Source: Bacillus sp. FJAT-27264 (GTDB lineage: Bacteria > Bacillota > Bacilli > Paenibacillales > Paenibacillaceae). Taken from it: a stretch of DNA of 64,000 nucleotides. Numbering within the stretch: position 1 is the stretch's first letter; each line of letters begins with the position of its first letter. Shown here one piece after another: positions 35,407-44,058 of the stretch. A program made the position numbers and the translations under genes. The notes under the pieces were generated by a model, which did not search any database, was not told where the DNA came from, and saw only the letters and a list, made by a program, of their open reading frames with translations. Where the stretch lies: positions 454,443-518,442 of the forward strand of contig NZ_MAQW01000001.1 in NCBI RefSeq assembly GCF_001682855.1, read 5' to 3'.

Positions 35407-36771
35407 ATGAATGGTAGCACTTCATGGACGATTGCTACTGCAGGGCAAGCATTGCGGGACGGTCGACTATCCCCTTCATCCCTGCTGGATTTGCATCTGC
35501 AGCGCATTGCTTATGACGAGCCGCGCTATCGTACGTTTATTCTGATCATGGAGGAAGAAGCACGTACTCAAGCTAGACAGGCCGAGCAGGAGCTGAGGAA
35601 CGGATTAGACCGCGGACCACTGCACGGCCTCCCCATATCGGTCAAAGACATGATTGCGTACGTAAGTATCCCGATGACGAACGGCTCAGGACGTACGCCC
35701 CCGTTCAAGCCGAGTATACACGCTCACATCGTAGAGCAGCTCCTTGAGGCTGGCGCCGTGATCATTGGCAAATCTCATCTGCATGAATTTGCGTATGGTA
35801 AGCATCACCCGGCATATGGTGCAACCGCTAATCCCTATCATCCTGGCCGGTTGCCGGGCGGTTCCAGCTCCGGTTCTGCCGCTGGTGTTGCTGCCGAGTT
35901 CGCTCTCGGCTCTATCGGGACTGATTCTGCAGGATCGATCCGGGTACCGGCTAGCTTTTGCGGGGTCGTAGGGTTCAAACCTACCACTAACCGCCTCAGC
36001 CTGGCAGGTATTACACCGCTCGCTCCTTCGCTGGATCATGCCGGCATTATCACCCGCACCTGTGAAGATGCTTCGTTGCTTTTTGACGAATTGGTACTTA
36101 ACCCTAACATAACGCCTAAAGAGACTGACAACAGAATACGGCGGCAGTCTGTAACCGCTCCATCAAGGTTCGGTGTGCCCATCGCCTACCTGCAATCGAC
36201 GACCGATCCGGAAGTCCGTGCCGCAGTACTGGAAGTCGTTCGCGCACTTGAGGGTCAGGGTGCAACCGTAGAGTGGCTTCTTAACGATTTGCCCATTCTA
36301 GAAATCAAAGAAAAGACTTGGAGTATCCTTCATTATGAAGCTTACTCTACGCACAGCAATCATTTGTCCGATTGGGCTGAAGGCTATAGCGAGCCGCTGC
36401 GAAGCAACTTGCGTGTGGGACAAGCTATCACAGAGGCAGAGTATAAGGATTGTCTATCCTGGCGTGATTCCTCATTCCACTTAATTGACCAAATGTTTAC
36501 GGGCATCGACGTCATCCTTACACCTACCTGCCCCGTCACAGCTGGACCCGTTCATAGCACGAGTGCCAACAGACCTGCCAATGGCGAATTCACGCCGCTA
36601 GCTAATTTGTGGGGACTTCCCGCGCTTACACTGCCCATCGGTTTGTCACAGGAGGGTATGCCCATCGGCTTACAGCTAACAGGAAGACGGGGTGAAGACC
36701 GCAGCGTGCTGGCAACTGGTGTGTACATCGAACAACTCCTCGATGCAGCCAAGCTGTGGCTGCTGCCATAG
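35407..36771 (+). CDS. Amidase (amidase signature family)
   Basis: A 454-residue amidase-signature enzyme with the Ser-cisSer-Lys triad. The Lys is in LPISVKDMI (about residue 82), the Gly/Ser-rich motif is PGGSSSGSAAGVAAE (about 155-170), and the nucleophile region is GTDSAGSIRVPASFCGVVGF (about 172-191). Such enzymes hydrolyse amides including aryl- and amino-acid amides. The substrate is unknown. The ATG at 35407 lies behind GGGAG. Divergent from the hydrolase operon, with no partner gene downstream. Confidence 0.9.
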   Translation: MNGSTSWTIATAGQALRDGRLSPSSLLDLHLQRIAYDEPRYRTFILIMEEEARTQARQAEQELRNGLDRGPLHGLPISVKDMIAYVSIPMTNGSGRTPPFKPSIHAHIVEQLLEAGAVIIGKSHLHEFAYGKHHPAYGATANPYHPGRLPGGSSSGSAAGVAAEFALGSIGTDSAGSIRVPASFCGVVGFKPTTNRLSLAGITPLAPSLDHAGIITRTCEDASLLFDELVLNPNITPKETDNRIRRQSVTAPSRFGVPIAYLQSTTDPEVRAAVLEVVRALEGQGATVEWLLNDLPILEIKEKTWSILHYEAYSTHSNHLSDWAEGYSEPLRSNLRVGQAITEAEYKDCLSWRDSSFHLIDQMFTGIDVILTPTCPVTAGPVHSTSANRPANGEFTPLANLWGLPALTLPIGLSQEGMPIGLQLTGRRGEDRSVLATGVYIEQLLDAAKLWLLP

Positions 36772-36920
36772 GCATACGAGCATTTGAAACTGTTCTAATT
36801 ATTCTGGGCAGCATCGATAGGATTGCGATGATTAATAATTTGGAACTTATTTTTCGGTGTTACAACAGCGGCCAATTCATGGCATCCTAAAAAAACTGGC
36901 CGCCTCTTGATCGATAAAAA

Positions 36921-36964
36921 TAGGCCGTCTCCAAGTGCAGAATATCTGCTAGGAGACGGCCTTG
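36921..36964. repeat. REP-like palindrome, copy 2
   Basis: AGGCCGTCTCC pairs perfectly with GGAGACGGCCT and encloses GCAGA-ATA-TCTGC. Structure and right edge (GCCTTGG) match copy 1 at 23677-23713. The opposite arm motif GGCCGCCTC also appears nearby at 36898. It sits after the amidase gene and may end its transcription, although the T tail is poor. Confidence 0.7.
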
Positions 36965-37032
36965 GTAGAATAATTAGACTCACGTTATTATTCAAGTTCT
37001 GCTATGTATTCAACTATTCTTGATTTTAATTA

Positions 37033-37818
37033 CTATATTCTTACCAACTGATTTTTCCTACTTCTAACGAAAAAAATAAAGAGAACAATTTGTATTAATA
37101 ATGATAAAACAGATAATCTCAAATCAACTAACATTAAAATAGGTGAAACTATCAAACAAGCTATTAGAACCCATCTGTATTTACTATTAATCCCTAAATT
37201 CCCCTCCATTAATAATGATATAATCACCCAAATCATTGTTCCACTTTGAATCAATGAGATGAACATTATAAATAGAATAATAGAAGCTAGAATATTATTT
37301 TGATTAAGTAACAGGAGAATGAAATAAATGGTTATAAAAACAATAACGAAAACAAGTACAATTGGTTTAAAAGGTCTATATAATCTCAAAACTGTCTCAA
37401 ACACATCAGAAGAAGAATTTGTTAAAATTAATTTGGATTTCTCTTTTTGAAGCTTATCACTTTCCAATTGAATAAAAGTCATCAGTGTCCGTAAACCAGA
37501 TGTATCCGCTCGCAAATAGTAATCTCTTACAATCTTTTTAATATCATCCGTGAAATAAGCACTTGATTCACCAAGCTTATTATAAAAATTCTGTACAGCG
37601 AACGCATCGCTTGGTCAATGGATTACCTGAGCTATCGCGGCTTCCGTAGAAGAATAAATATCCAACTGTTTTTGAATACGAGCTAATTTATCGTTATTAT
37701 CTTTCTCCATCAATACTTTGAATTCTTTATACAACCAAATAAGAACCGTAGTAAAAACTGTAATTGCTAGTGACCAGCCGGGATTTGCTTTAAAGTAAGT
37801 TAAAATTTCATGCATCAT
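37033..37818 (-). pseudogene. AT-rich membrane protein gene split by an in-frame TGA
   Basis: A single frame of about 261 codons runs from an ATG at 37818 to the stop at 37033, interrupted once by TGA at 37615-37617 after AAIAQVIH. The reading resumes in phase as PSDAFAVQNFYNKLGESSAY and continues into the downstream part. The N-terminal piece (67 residues) has one helix and a KLARIQKQLD amphipathic stretch. The C-terminal piece has four helices and no acceptable start of its own (TTG, no ribosome site). Base composition is much more AT-rich than the flanks. No family recognised; probably an inactivated import. Confidence 0.75.
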
Positions 37819-38067
37819 CTTTGATTATACCTCTTGTATTATATTTGAAATACTTTCAAATCTATTTCCATTAACGGCATCTTCATAAGTAAAATTATTT
37901 TTTCTTCAAAGCTGTGACTTAAATAAACCTAAGAATCGCTTGATGATTCATTTTTAGTAGCGTAGGAGGTTAGTTGGCCAAGCATTTGGGTTAAACCATT
38001 TTCAAATTCCATGGATTCATCATCTGCACCAGTAAATTACAAATTATCTTTTAGATGTTTCGAATCC

Positions 38068-38514
38068 TTATTGATTAGATGTTTCATGAGTTCTCCCAGC
38101 TATTTTTTCAAATTGTTTCTTCAATAATCTTTTATGTGCCCTTTCTGTTTTAAAACCAATTAAAGTTATTGCTATACCCAATCCAGCTAATGAAACCGCG
38201 TCACTGAAAGCATTAACTTGTGATACAGAAATTTTGATTTTTATATTAGGAAGAACAATTATTGCCATTACGGCAAAAACGAGGAAAATTAAACGTAAAA
38301 CTTCTAGAGTTCTATCCCACTGAATCCCTTCTCTCTTAATTATTCCTTCAATTATAAATTCACATAAGTCAGATAAAATTAGAAATAAAGCTGCGATCCC
38401 GACACATAATAACCACTTTCCAGTGGCATTTATGATTGGAGTTAATCTTAAAATAGATAAAATAATGAAAGCAATTCCAATTAATTTTGTGAATGTTGTT
38501 GTTGATTTTAACAT
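38068..38514 (-). CDS. AT-rich small membrane protein of unknown function
   Basis: A 148-residue protein with four predicted helices and a basic C-terminus (KRLLKKQFEKIAGRTHE). Preceded by AGAGGAAATGT before the ATG. Not recognised. It shares low GC and orientation with the broken membrane gene 250 bp downstream, so the two may have arrived together. Confidence 0.55.
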   Translation of the reverse strand: MLKSTTTFTKLIGIAFIILSILRLTPIINATGKWLLCVGIAALFLILSDLCEFIIEGIIKREGIQWDRTLEVLRLIFLVFAVMAIIVLPNIKIKISVSQVNAFSDAVSLAGLGIAITLIGFKTERAHKRLLKKQFEKIAGRTHETSNQ

Positions 38515-38746
38515 ACATTTCCTCTATTCTATTATTTCATTTTTTTAAACAATCCGAATTCTTGAATCTCCACAATCCGGTCTTCTTTTTTGTCATGAAT
38601 GACGAAAAACTCCTTAAACAAAGACCTTTACCTAAAAGTACAATTCGCTTTCCCTTCTGTGCGTACTCAAGTTTTTTTGGATTTGATTGAATTAGGCATG
38701 ACCTTTAATATGTGCTGCACTGTAGGTGTAATTGAGCTTATCAGTG

Positions 38747-39235
38747 TTATAGAGTTACATAAAGGACAAAGGTTTTCAGGATTGCAATTGCTACAATAGA
38801 ATTGAGTACAATTTGTGCAAAGAAGCTGTTCTGTTTCAGCACAAACCCGTAAGCATATATTGCACTACCCATATCACGCAATACTTTCATTGCCGCTTCT
38901 GTTTGCCACGGACGAGGTTCTATATCTATTTCTGATAGACATACTAGTCGGTCAAAACCTTTTTGGAGACGTATTGTCTGAGATTGAAGTTCCAATTTGA
39001 CATTCAAGCTTGATGATTTCCCTGATACTAATGCTTGTATCTGTGCTTCAGATGGCATAGTTACTTTCATCCAAATCCCTCTAGGTACGACATTAGTAAT
39101 ATTATACCAGAAGTTGTATGTCATTAACTGTCGATAATAGTCGTTAGGTATCGCAATTGCTTTATTACTATTCTTTAGACCTACCCAGATCACACTCCAC
39201 TTGCTGTAACACACCAGTATAATGGATTTACACAC
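38747..39235 (-). CDS. Hypothetical protein, possibly a fragment
   Basis: A 162-codon frame beginning with GTG and lacking a good ribosome site. The middle (MPSEAQIQALVSGKSSSLNV, then FDRLVCLSEIDIEPRP) is protein-like. The C-terminal 30 residues are hydrophobic (FFAQIVLNSIVAIAILKTF). The N-terminal 35 residues look less convincing, so the true protein may start later or be truncated. No family recognised. Confidence 0.35.
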   Translation of the reverse strand: MCKSIILVCYSKWSVIWVGLKNSNKAIAIPNDYYRQLMTYNFWYNITNVVPRGIWMKVTMPSEAQIQALVSGKSSSLNVKLELQSQTIRLQKGFDRLVCLSEIDIEPRPWQTEAAMKVLRDMGSAIYAYGFVLKQNSFFAQIVLNSIVAIAILKTFVLYVTL

Positions 39236-39345
39236 CCAGAAAGACCCTTAACAGTTTGGCTAAGGCCAGTAATTAGTTGAGAGAGATTTTAATAATAAGT
39301 GAACCACTTTCCACGGCAAAAGCTATCAAGAAATCAATGCAGCAA

Positions 39346-39380
39346 AAAGACACTGAGATTTTATTCATCAGTGTCCTTCT
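39346..39380 (-). terminator. Terminator of the ABC-F gene
   Basis: A GACACTGA/TCAGTGTC stem around an 11-nt loop, followed by T5 on the minus strand, 24 bp past the stop. Confidence 0.85.
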
Positions 39381-39403
39381 TGTTATTTCAATTTGAGGTG
39401 ATT

Positions 39404-41143
39404 TTAAAGCAACTTAATCAGCTCTTCTAGCTCATCAACCAATACTTTTGCATGTTCAAAATTAGTATCTTTTAAGGCCAATTCTATTTGCATTTCAACT
39501 GATTTTTTCTTTTGTTCAGTTCCTAAATAGTCTTTATCAAAATGTCTAGCATAAATCATCTGTTTGAATTTTTTCATTTTCATTTTTCTAATCGTCTTAT
39601 CGTCAATGATTAATACATAATCCATACCATTTACAACAGAATAGAAATCATGAGAAATCATGAGAATCGCACCTTTATAGTCTTCGATGGCTTTCTCCAG
39701 TGCTATTTGTGTATAGGTGTCTAAATGGCTTGTCGGTTCATCAAGAAGCAATACGTTTGCTTTACTGGCAGAAACTTTAGCCAATTGAAGTATATTTTTT
39801 TCTCCACCAGATAATGATTCTATCTTCTGATTAACGCTTTCACCTTCAAATCCATAATTTGAAAGATACGATCTAACCTCGTCATAGGTACTAATCCCTG
39901 CATCGATAAATTCTTCAAGAATTGTATTAGAATCATTTAGCACTTCGCCTTGTAGCTGAGATAAATAAGCCACTTTAGCATCAGCATTAATTACAATTGA
40001 ATCGTGATTATTCTTAAAAATTTCTCGAAGTAAAGTCGTTTTCCCAGTACCGTTTGGACCGATAATAGCTACTTTATCTGTAGATTTTATCTCAAAGTTA
40101 ACATTTTCCAAAAGCAACTCATCAAAGGTAACACCATAATTATTGACATTTACAACAATGGTGTCTTCAATCTCATTTTCAATACCAAAACTGATCTCCG
40201 GTTGCTTAATATCAACAAAAGGCGCTTTAATTCTACGTGCTTCCAATCTCTCTTGAAACTTAACTCTAGCTTTTAAGGCTCTCCCTCTAGATGCTTCTGA
40301 ATTATAGGTTGCGATAGCTCTAAGATTATCGATTATACTATCATATCTCTCAATTTCTTCAGCTTCAGCGACTGCGATTTCTTGCAACTCTATTTTTGTC
40401 TGAAGTAACGAGAAGTTATACTCAATATACCGCCCATCAAACTCTTGAATCTCAGTGTTTTCAAGGTGGATAATTTTGTTGAAGCAATGATTCAATAGAT
40501 ATCGGTTGTGCGTAACAACTAACAGTATGCCTTTGTGTGCATTAATAAGATTTTTAAGCGCATTTAGGTTTTCAAAGTCTAAAAATACATCTGGTTCATC
40601 CATGATCATTAAGTCTGGACTATTAAGCATTTCCTTCATCACTTGAATAAGTTTGAATTCCCCGCCGCTCAGATCGGATACGCTAACGTCTTTTAGCTTC
40701 ATGAGGTTGGCTAGATTTAGCTTCTTATTAATGTTGCTTTCAAAATCGTTCCCACCTATTGCATCAAACGCATCTAAAGCTAATTGATACTTTTCTAACA
40801 GCACTTCAATATCCGATGAAGTTTCCATTTCAGTACAAATGGTTTCTATTTCATTTTGTTTCTTAATAAATTCTTCTCCGATATATTCAAAAACAGTTGT
40901 TTCTTTCGATCTGTCTAGCTCAGAGAACTGACTTACAAACCCAATTTTACAAGTCGGGTCTATTTCTAACTTGCCCTCGAACAAATATCTTTCTGGGTCC
41001 ATCAGTATATCTATCAGTGTGCTCTTCCCACTACCACTTGTTCCTATAAAAGCGCAATGCTGTGCCTCTTCGAGCGTAAATGAAATGTTTTTGTATAGTT
41101 CTTTTTGCGGAAATGAGAAGGATAAGTTATCTACTTTTATCAT
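39404..41143 (-). CDS. ABC-F family ATPase (possible ribosome-protection type)
   Basis: A 579-residue soluble protein with two ABC domains and no membrane segment. Walker A1 is GTSGSGKST, signature 1 LSGGEF, and Walker B1 LMIMDEPDVFLD departs from the usual DEPTNHLD. Walker A2 is GPNGTGKTT, signature 2 LSGGEKN, Walker B2 VLLLDEPTSHLD. The linker between them (about 245-330) is charged and helical, and a C-terminal helical tail follows. ABC-F proteins bind the ribosomal E site, and several give antibiotic resistance. This one is divergent from YfmM/Uup-type housekeeping members. AT-rich. The ATG at 41143 lies behind AAAGGT; 36 upstream codons are ignored. Confidence 0.85.
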   Translation of the reverse strand: MIKVDNLSFSFPQKELYKNISFTLEEAQHCAFIGTSGSGKSTLIDILMDPERYLFEGKLEIDPTCKIGFVSQFSELDRSKETTVFEYIGEEFIKKQNEIETICTEMETSSDIEVLLEKYQLALDAFDAIGGNDFESNINKKLNLANLMKLKDVSVSDLSGGEFKLIQVMKEMLNSPDLMIMDEPDVFLDFENLNALKNLINAHKGILLVVTHNRYLLNHCFNKIIHLENTEIQEFDGRYIEYNFSLLQTKIELQEIAVAEAEEIERYDSIIDNLRAIATYNSEASRGRALKARVKFQERLEARRIKAPFVDIKQPEISFGIENEIEDTIVVNVNNYGVTFDELLLENVNFEIKSTDKVAIIGPNGTGKTTLLREIFKNNHDSIVINADAKVAYLSQLQGEVLNDSNTILEEFIDAGISTYDEVRSYLSNYGFEGESVNQKIESLSGGEKNILQLAKVSASKANVLLLDEPTSHLDTYTQIALEKAIEDYKGAILMISHDFYSVVNGMDYVLIIDDKTIRKMKMKKFKQMIYARHFDKDYLGTEQKKKSVEMQIELALKDTNFEHAKVLVDELEELIKLL

Positions 41144-41283
41144 GGTGTTACCTTTCTGTGTAACTAAATTGGTGACTATTATTAGATGTATTGCAAACAT
41201 AGATTTTGAGTTTACCGTTGTTAGAGTAACACTGTTTACAACCAACTTCAATCATTTCAAAATAAAGTTGTTTGTGAAATCGA

Positions 41284-41335
41284 AAAATAGTCTGTCCACT
41301 TTGCAAAAATCTCCACGCAAGGGACAGACTATTTT
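41284..41335 (-). terminator. Terminator of the EmrB-type transporter gene
   Basis: A 13-bp perfect stem AAATAGTCTGTCC with its complement, plus an inner TTGC/GCAA pairing, followed by T5 on the minus strand. Confidence 0.88.
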
Positions 41336-41361
41336 CATTATTATTTTACAACTGCGTTAAT

Positions 41362-42780
41362 TCACGCCGCATCTCGGGCTTGCTGTTTAGCAGCTTTCTT
41401 GCTACCCGGCCGCAACAGCAGAAGCACGACAATAAATGATGCCGAAATAAATACAATCGATCCAATAATCGCTGTAGAGATCCCTGCTGTAAATTCCGCG
41501 TCCGTAGGTGTTCCAGTTCGAACGAACGATCCGAATACCGCCGTAAGGACAGCCAATCCAAGCGATCCACCCGTTTGATGCGCTACATTGACCAGCCCCG
41601 ATGCAGCCCCTGCATCACGCGGATCAACATCAGAGAGCCCAAAGGTCGTAAATGGAATAAACACAATACCAGCACCCATCCCCAATATGACCATCGGAAT
41701 TAGAATCCCTGGGAAGAACTTCAAATCTGTTGAAACCTGGCTTATAAAGCTCATGGCGATGATGACAATCAAAATACCACTAATGAGCACTTTCGCATTT
41801 CCGAAACGGGAGACAAGCCATGGCATGGCATACATCATCCCGAACTGAACCATAGTCATAGGTAGAAAGGCAAGACCTGTCTCCAATGCTGTAAATCCAA
41901 GCACGTGCTGCAAGAATTGTGACATGAAGAAAAACATCGAGAACATGCCGCCTACAAACAGTAGTCTACCCAAATATGCACCTGATCGTTCACGGCTTGA
42001 AAATAGACGAAGCGGGGTAATCGGCTGTTCGACCCGTGACTCGATGAAGGCAAAGGCTGCCAGCAGAATCACTCCTGTGAGCAAAGAGGTGATGGTTACA
42101 GCATTCCCCCATCCGTCGTCTGCCGCGCGGACAAAGCCATATACGAGAGCTGTCAGGCCAACCACAGAAGTAATGGCCCCCATAATATCAAAACGACCGG
42201 TGCTTTTATTCGTCTCAGGCAAAAACTTCGGTGCCAGTACGAGCAACAGGATGCCGATCGGTACATTAATGAACATACCTACGCGCCAGGACACCCAGTC
42301 CGTCAACATACCGCCTACAACTAAACCAATGCTTCCGCCAGCACCGTTGACCGCACTGTACATGGCAATCGCTTTGACCCGTTCCTTGGTTTCCACAAAG
42401 CTAACAGATAGCAGTGCCAATGCTGAAGGCGTGGCCAATGCAGCCCCGATCCCTTGCAAAGCACGGGTGAAAAAGAGCATTTCAGCGGATTGAGCTAACC
42501 CGGCCAATAACGATGCAACCGTAAAAATCGCTGTCCCGATTATAAAAACCCGTCTTCGGCCAACGAGATCCCCCGCTCTTGCTCCGAGCAGCAAAAAGCC
42601 CCCGAATGCCAGAACGTAAGCATTTTGCACCCAAGTCAGGCTAGTTGTTGCAAGGTGCAGTCCGCGGCCAATCTCAGGAAGTGCCGTGATCATAATGGAT
42701 GCATCGAGCACAACCATAAGCTGACAAATAATGATGATGGCCAGAATAATATTATTATTTGACTGTCGGATAACAATCAT
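41362..42780 (-). CDS. Drug exporter of the major facilitator superfamily (EmrB/QacA, 14-helix type)
   Basis: A 472-residue MFS protein. It shows motif A (GARAGDLVGRRRVFIIG), the motif C region (SAVNGAGGSIGLVVGGMLTD) and motif D1 (LDASIMITALPEIGRGL), all characteristic of DHA2 proton-drug antiporters. Exports hydrophobic drugs or dyes. It is divergent from a TetR regulator gene 246 bp away, which most likely represses it. Confidence 0.92.
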   Translation of the reverse strand: MIVIRQSNNNIILAIIIICQLMVVLDASIMITALPEIGRGLHLATTSLTWVQNAYVLAFGGFLLLGARAGDLVGRRRVFIIGTAIFTVASLLAGLAQSAEMLFFTRALQGIGAALATPSALALLSVSFVETKERVKAIAMYSAVNGAGGSIGLVVGGMLTDWVSWRVGMFINVPIGILLLVLAPKFLPETNKSTGRFDIMGAITSVVGLTALVYGFVRAADDGWGNAVTITSLLTGVILLAAFAFIESRVEQPITPLRLFSSRERSGAYLGRLLFVGGMFSMFFFMSQFLQHVLGFTALETGLAFLPMTMVQFGMMYAMPWLVSRFGNAKVLISGILIVIIAMSFISQVSTDLKFFPGILIPMVILGMGAGIVFIPFTTFGLSDVDPRDAGAASGLVNVAHQTGGSLGLAVLTAVFGSFVRTGTPTDAEFTAGISTAIIGSIVFISASFIVVLLLLRPGSKKAAKQQARDAA

Positions 42781-43026
42781 CCTTTCTTGATGAATAAACT
42801 TAAGGTGGATTTAGACAACCATCTGAAAATTTAAATTCAGTTGTGCTTAGCAGTTGGCTATTTGCCAAAAGCATGGATCGACGTCGCTGGATTAGAATAA
42901 CACGCATTTTCACCAAAGTAAACAAAAAGTATTTATTTTGTCTATTTTGTATTTCGTGTATTTCTCGTATTTAATGCTGTATAATAAAGTGACAAGGTTT
43001 GAGAGATTGGAGTTGAATCCAGCACA

Positions 43027-43686
43027 ATGAGTACACAAGTGGAACCAAGGGTGAAGCTGCTCAAGAAACTAATAAATTCCGTAATGAAGGATGGATTCCA
43101 GCATTTGAGGATGGATGACATCGCCAAGCATATGGATGTAAGCAGAGCTACGATGTACAAATATTTCTCGTCTAAAGAGGAAGTTATAGCGGGTGTCGTG
43201 CAAGTTTTTGTGGATTATATTGAAAGGCTCGCAGACCGCAACCCCGAGGATGATGAGCGTTCTTTCGGCATCTGGTTTCAAAAGCTGTTCGATCAGACCG
43301 TAGCGCTCGTCGGTAAAATCACCGACATTTTCCTCAAGGATCTTCAGACGATCTACCCAGAGCTTTACGATCAACTGAGAGCCGTTCTGAGCAGACGCGA
43401 GCAGCAGGCCCTCATCTTCTACCGTGAAGGAAAAGAAAAAGGCATCTTCAATCCCATTAATGAGCGGCTGATCCTGCTCCAGGATGATCTGCTGCTGCGT
43501 GAAATCATCAATGTGAAGTATCTGCTGCAAAATCAAATCTCCATCGAGCAGGTACTATACGATTACTACAACCTCAAGAAAATACAGCTGTTCAAAGCAG
43601 ATAAGATCCATATTGTGGATGATTCGTTGATTGAGCCGATCATTCAGCATGTGGTGGATAAGTTTAATCGGGCGTTGTCTTGTTAG
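43027..43686 (+). CDS. TetR-family regulator of the divergent exporter
   Basis: A 219-residue regulator with N-terminal HTH (MDDIAKHMDVSRATMYKYFS, about residues 29-48) and an all-helical ligand domain. An ATG at 43027 behind GGAGTTG. Most likely represses the EmrB-type exporter gene and itself from the shared intergenic region; a -10 TATAAT lies near 42981. Confidence 0.9.
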   Translation: MSTQVEPRVKLLKKLINSVMKDGFQHLRMDDIAKHMDVSRATMYKYFSSKEEVIAGVVQVFVDYIERLADRNPEDDERSFGIWFQKLFDQTVALVGKITDIFLKDLQTIYPELYDQLRAVLSRREQQALIFYREGKEKGIFNPINERLILLQDDLLLREIINVKYLLQNQISIEQVLYDYYNLKKIQLFKADKIHIVDDSLIEPIIQHVVDKFNRALSC

Positions 43687-44058
43687 AAGGTGTGGCGGGG
43701 CAATTAGGTAAAGCCAGGACGGTTTGATGGTAGGAACGAGGATACTGCGATTGAGTGAAGAAAAACTTGAAATTCACTTAGTGGATTACTTCATATTGAC
43801 TCAGTGGTTGCAAGCATGGGGAGAAAAGAAAAAGTTGACTTCGCTTATGTCGAGGTCAACTTTTTTTGTACGTGACTCCTATTTACTTCGTTTGATATGA
43901 ATGTGTTACCACCGTAGAAAGGATGGTTCATCCTACTTTTGAAATTTCTTTAACAACTTCTTTGTTAGATAGTCGTTTAGAACTTCCTTGCAAATTCAGG
44001 TTCCTGCGATACCAATGAAGACTCATCAGACATGAATATAGCGCTTATAAATAGTGAT
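43687..44058. other. 372-bp intergenic region between convergent genes
   Basis: Holds the TetR gene terminator (43829-43868) and otherwise no convincing gene on either strand. Confidence 0.6.
43829..43868 (+). terminator. Terminator, TetR gene side
   Basis: AAAGTTGAC (43831-43839) pairs with GTCAACTTT (43855-43863), followed by T residues to 43868. Confidence 0.85.
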
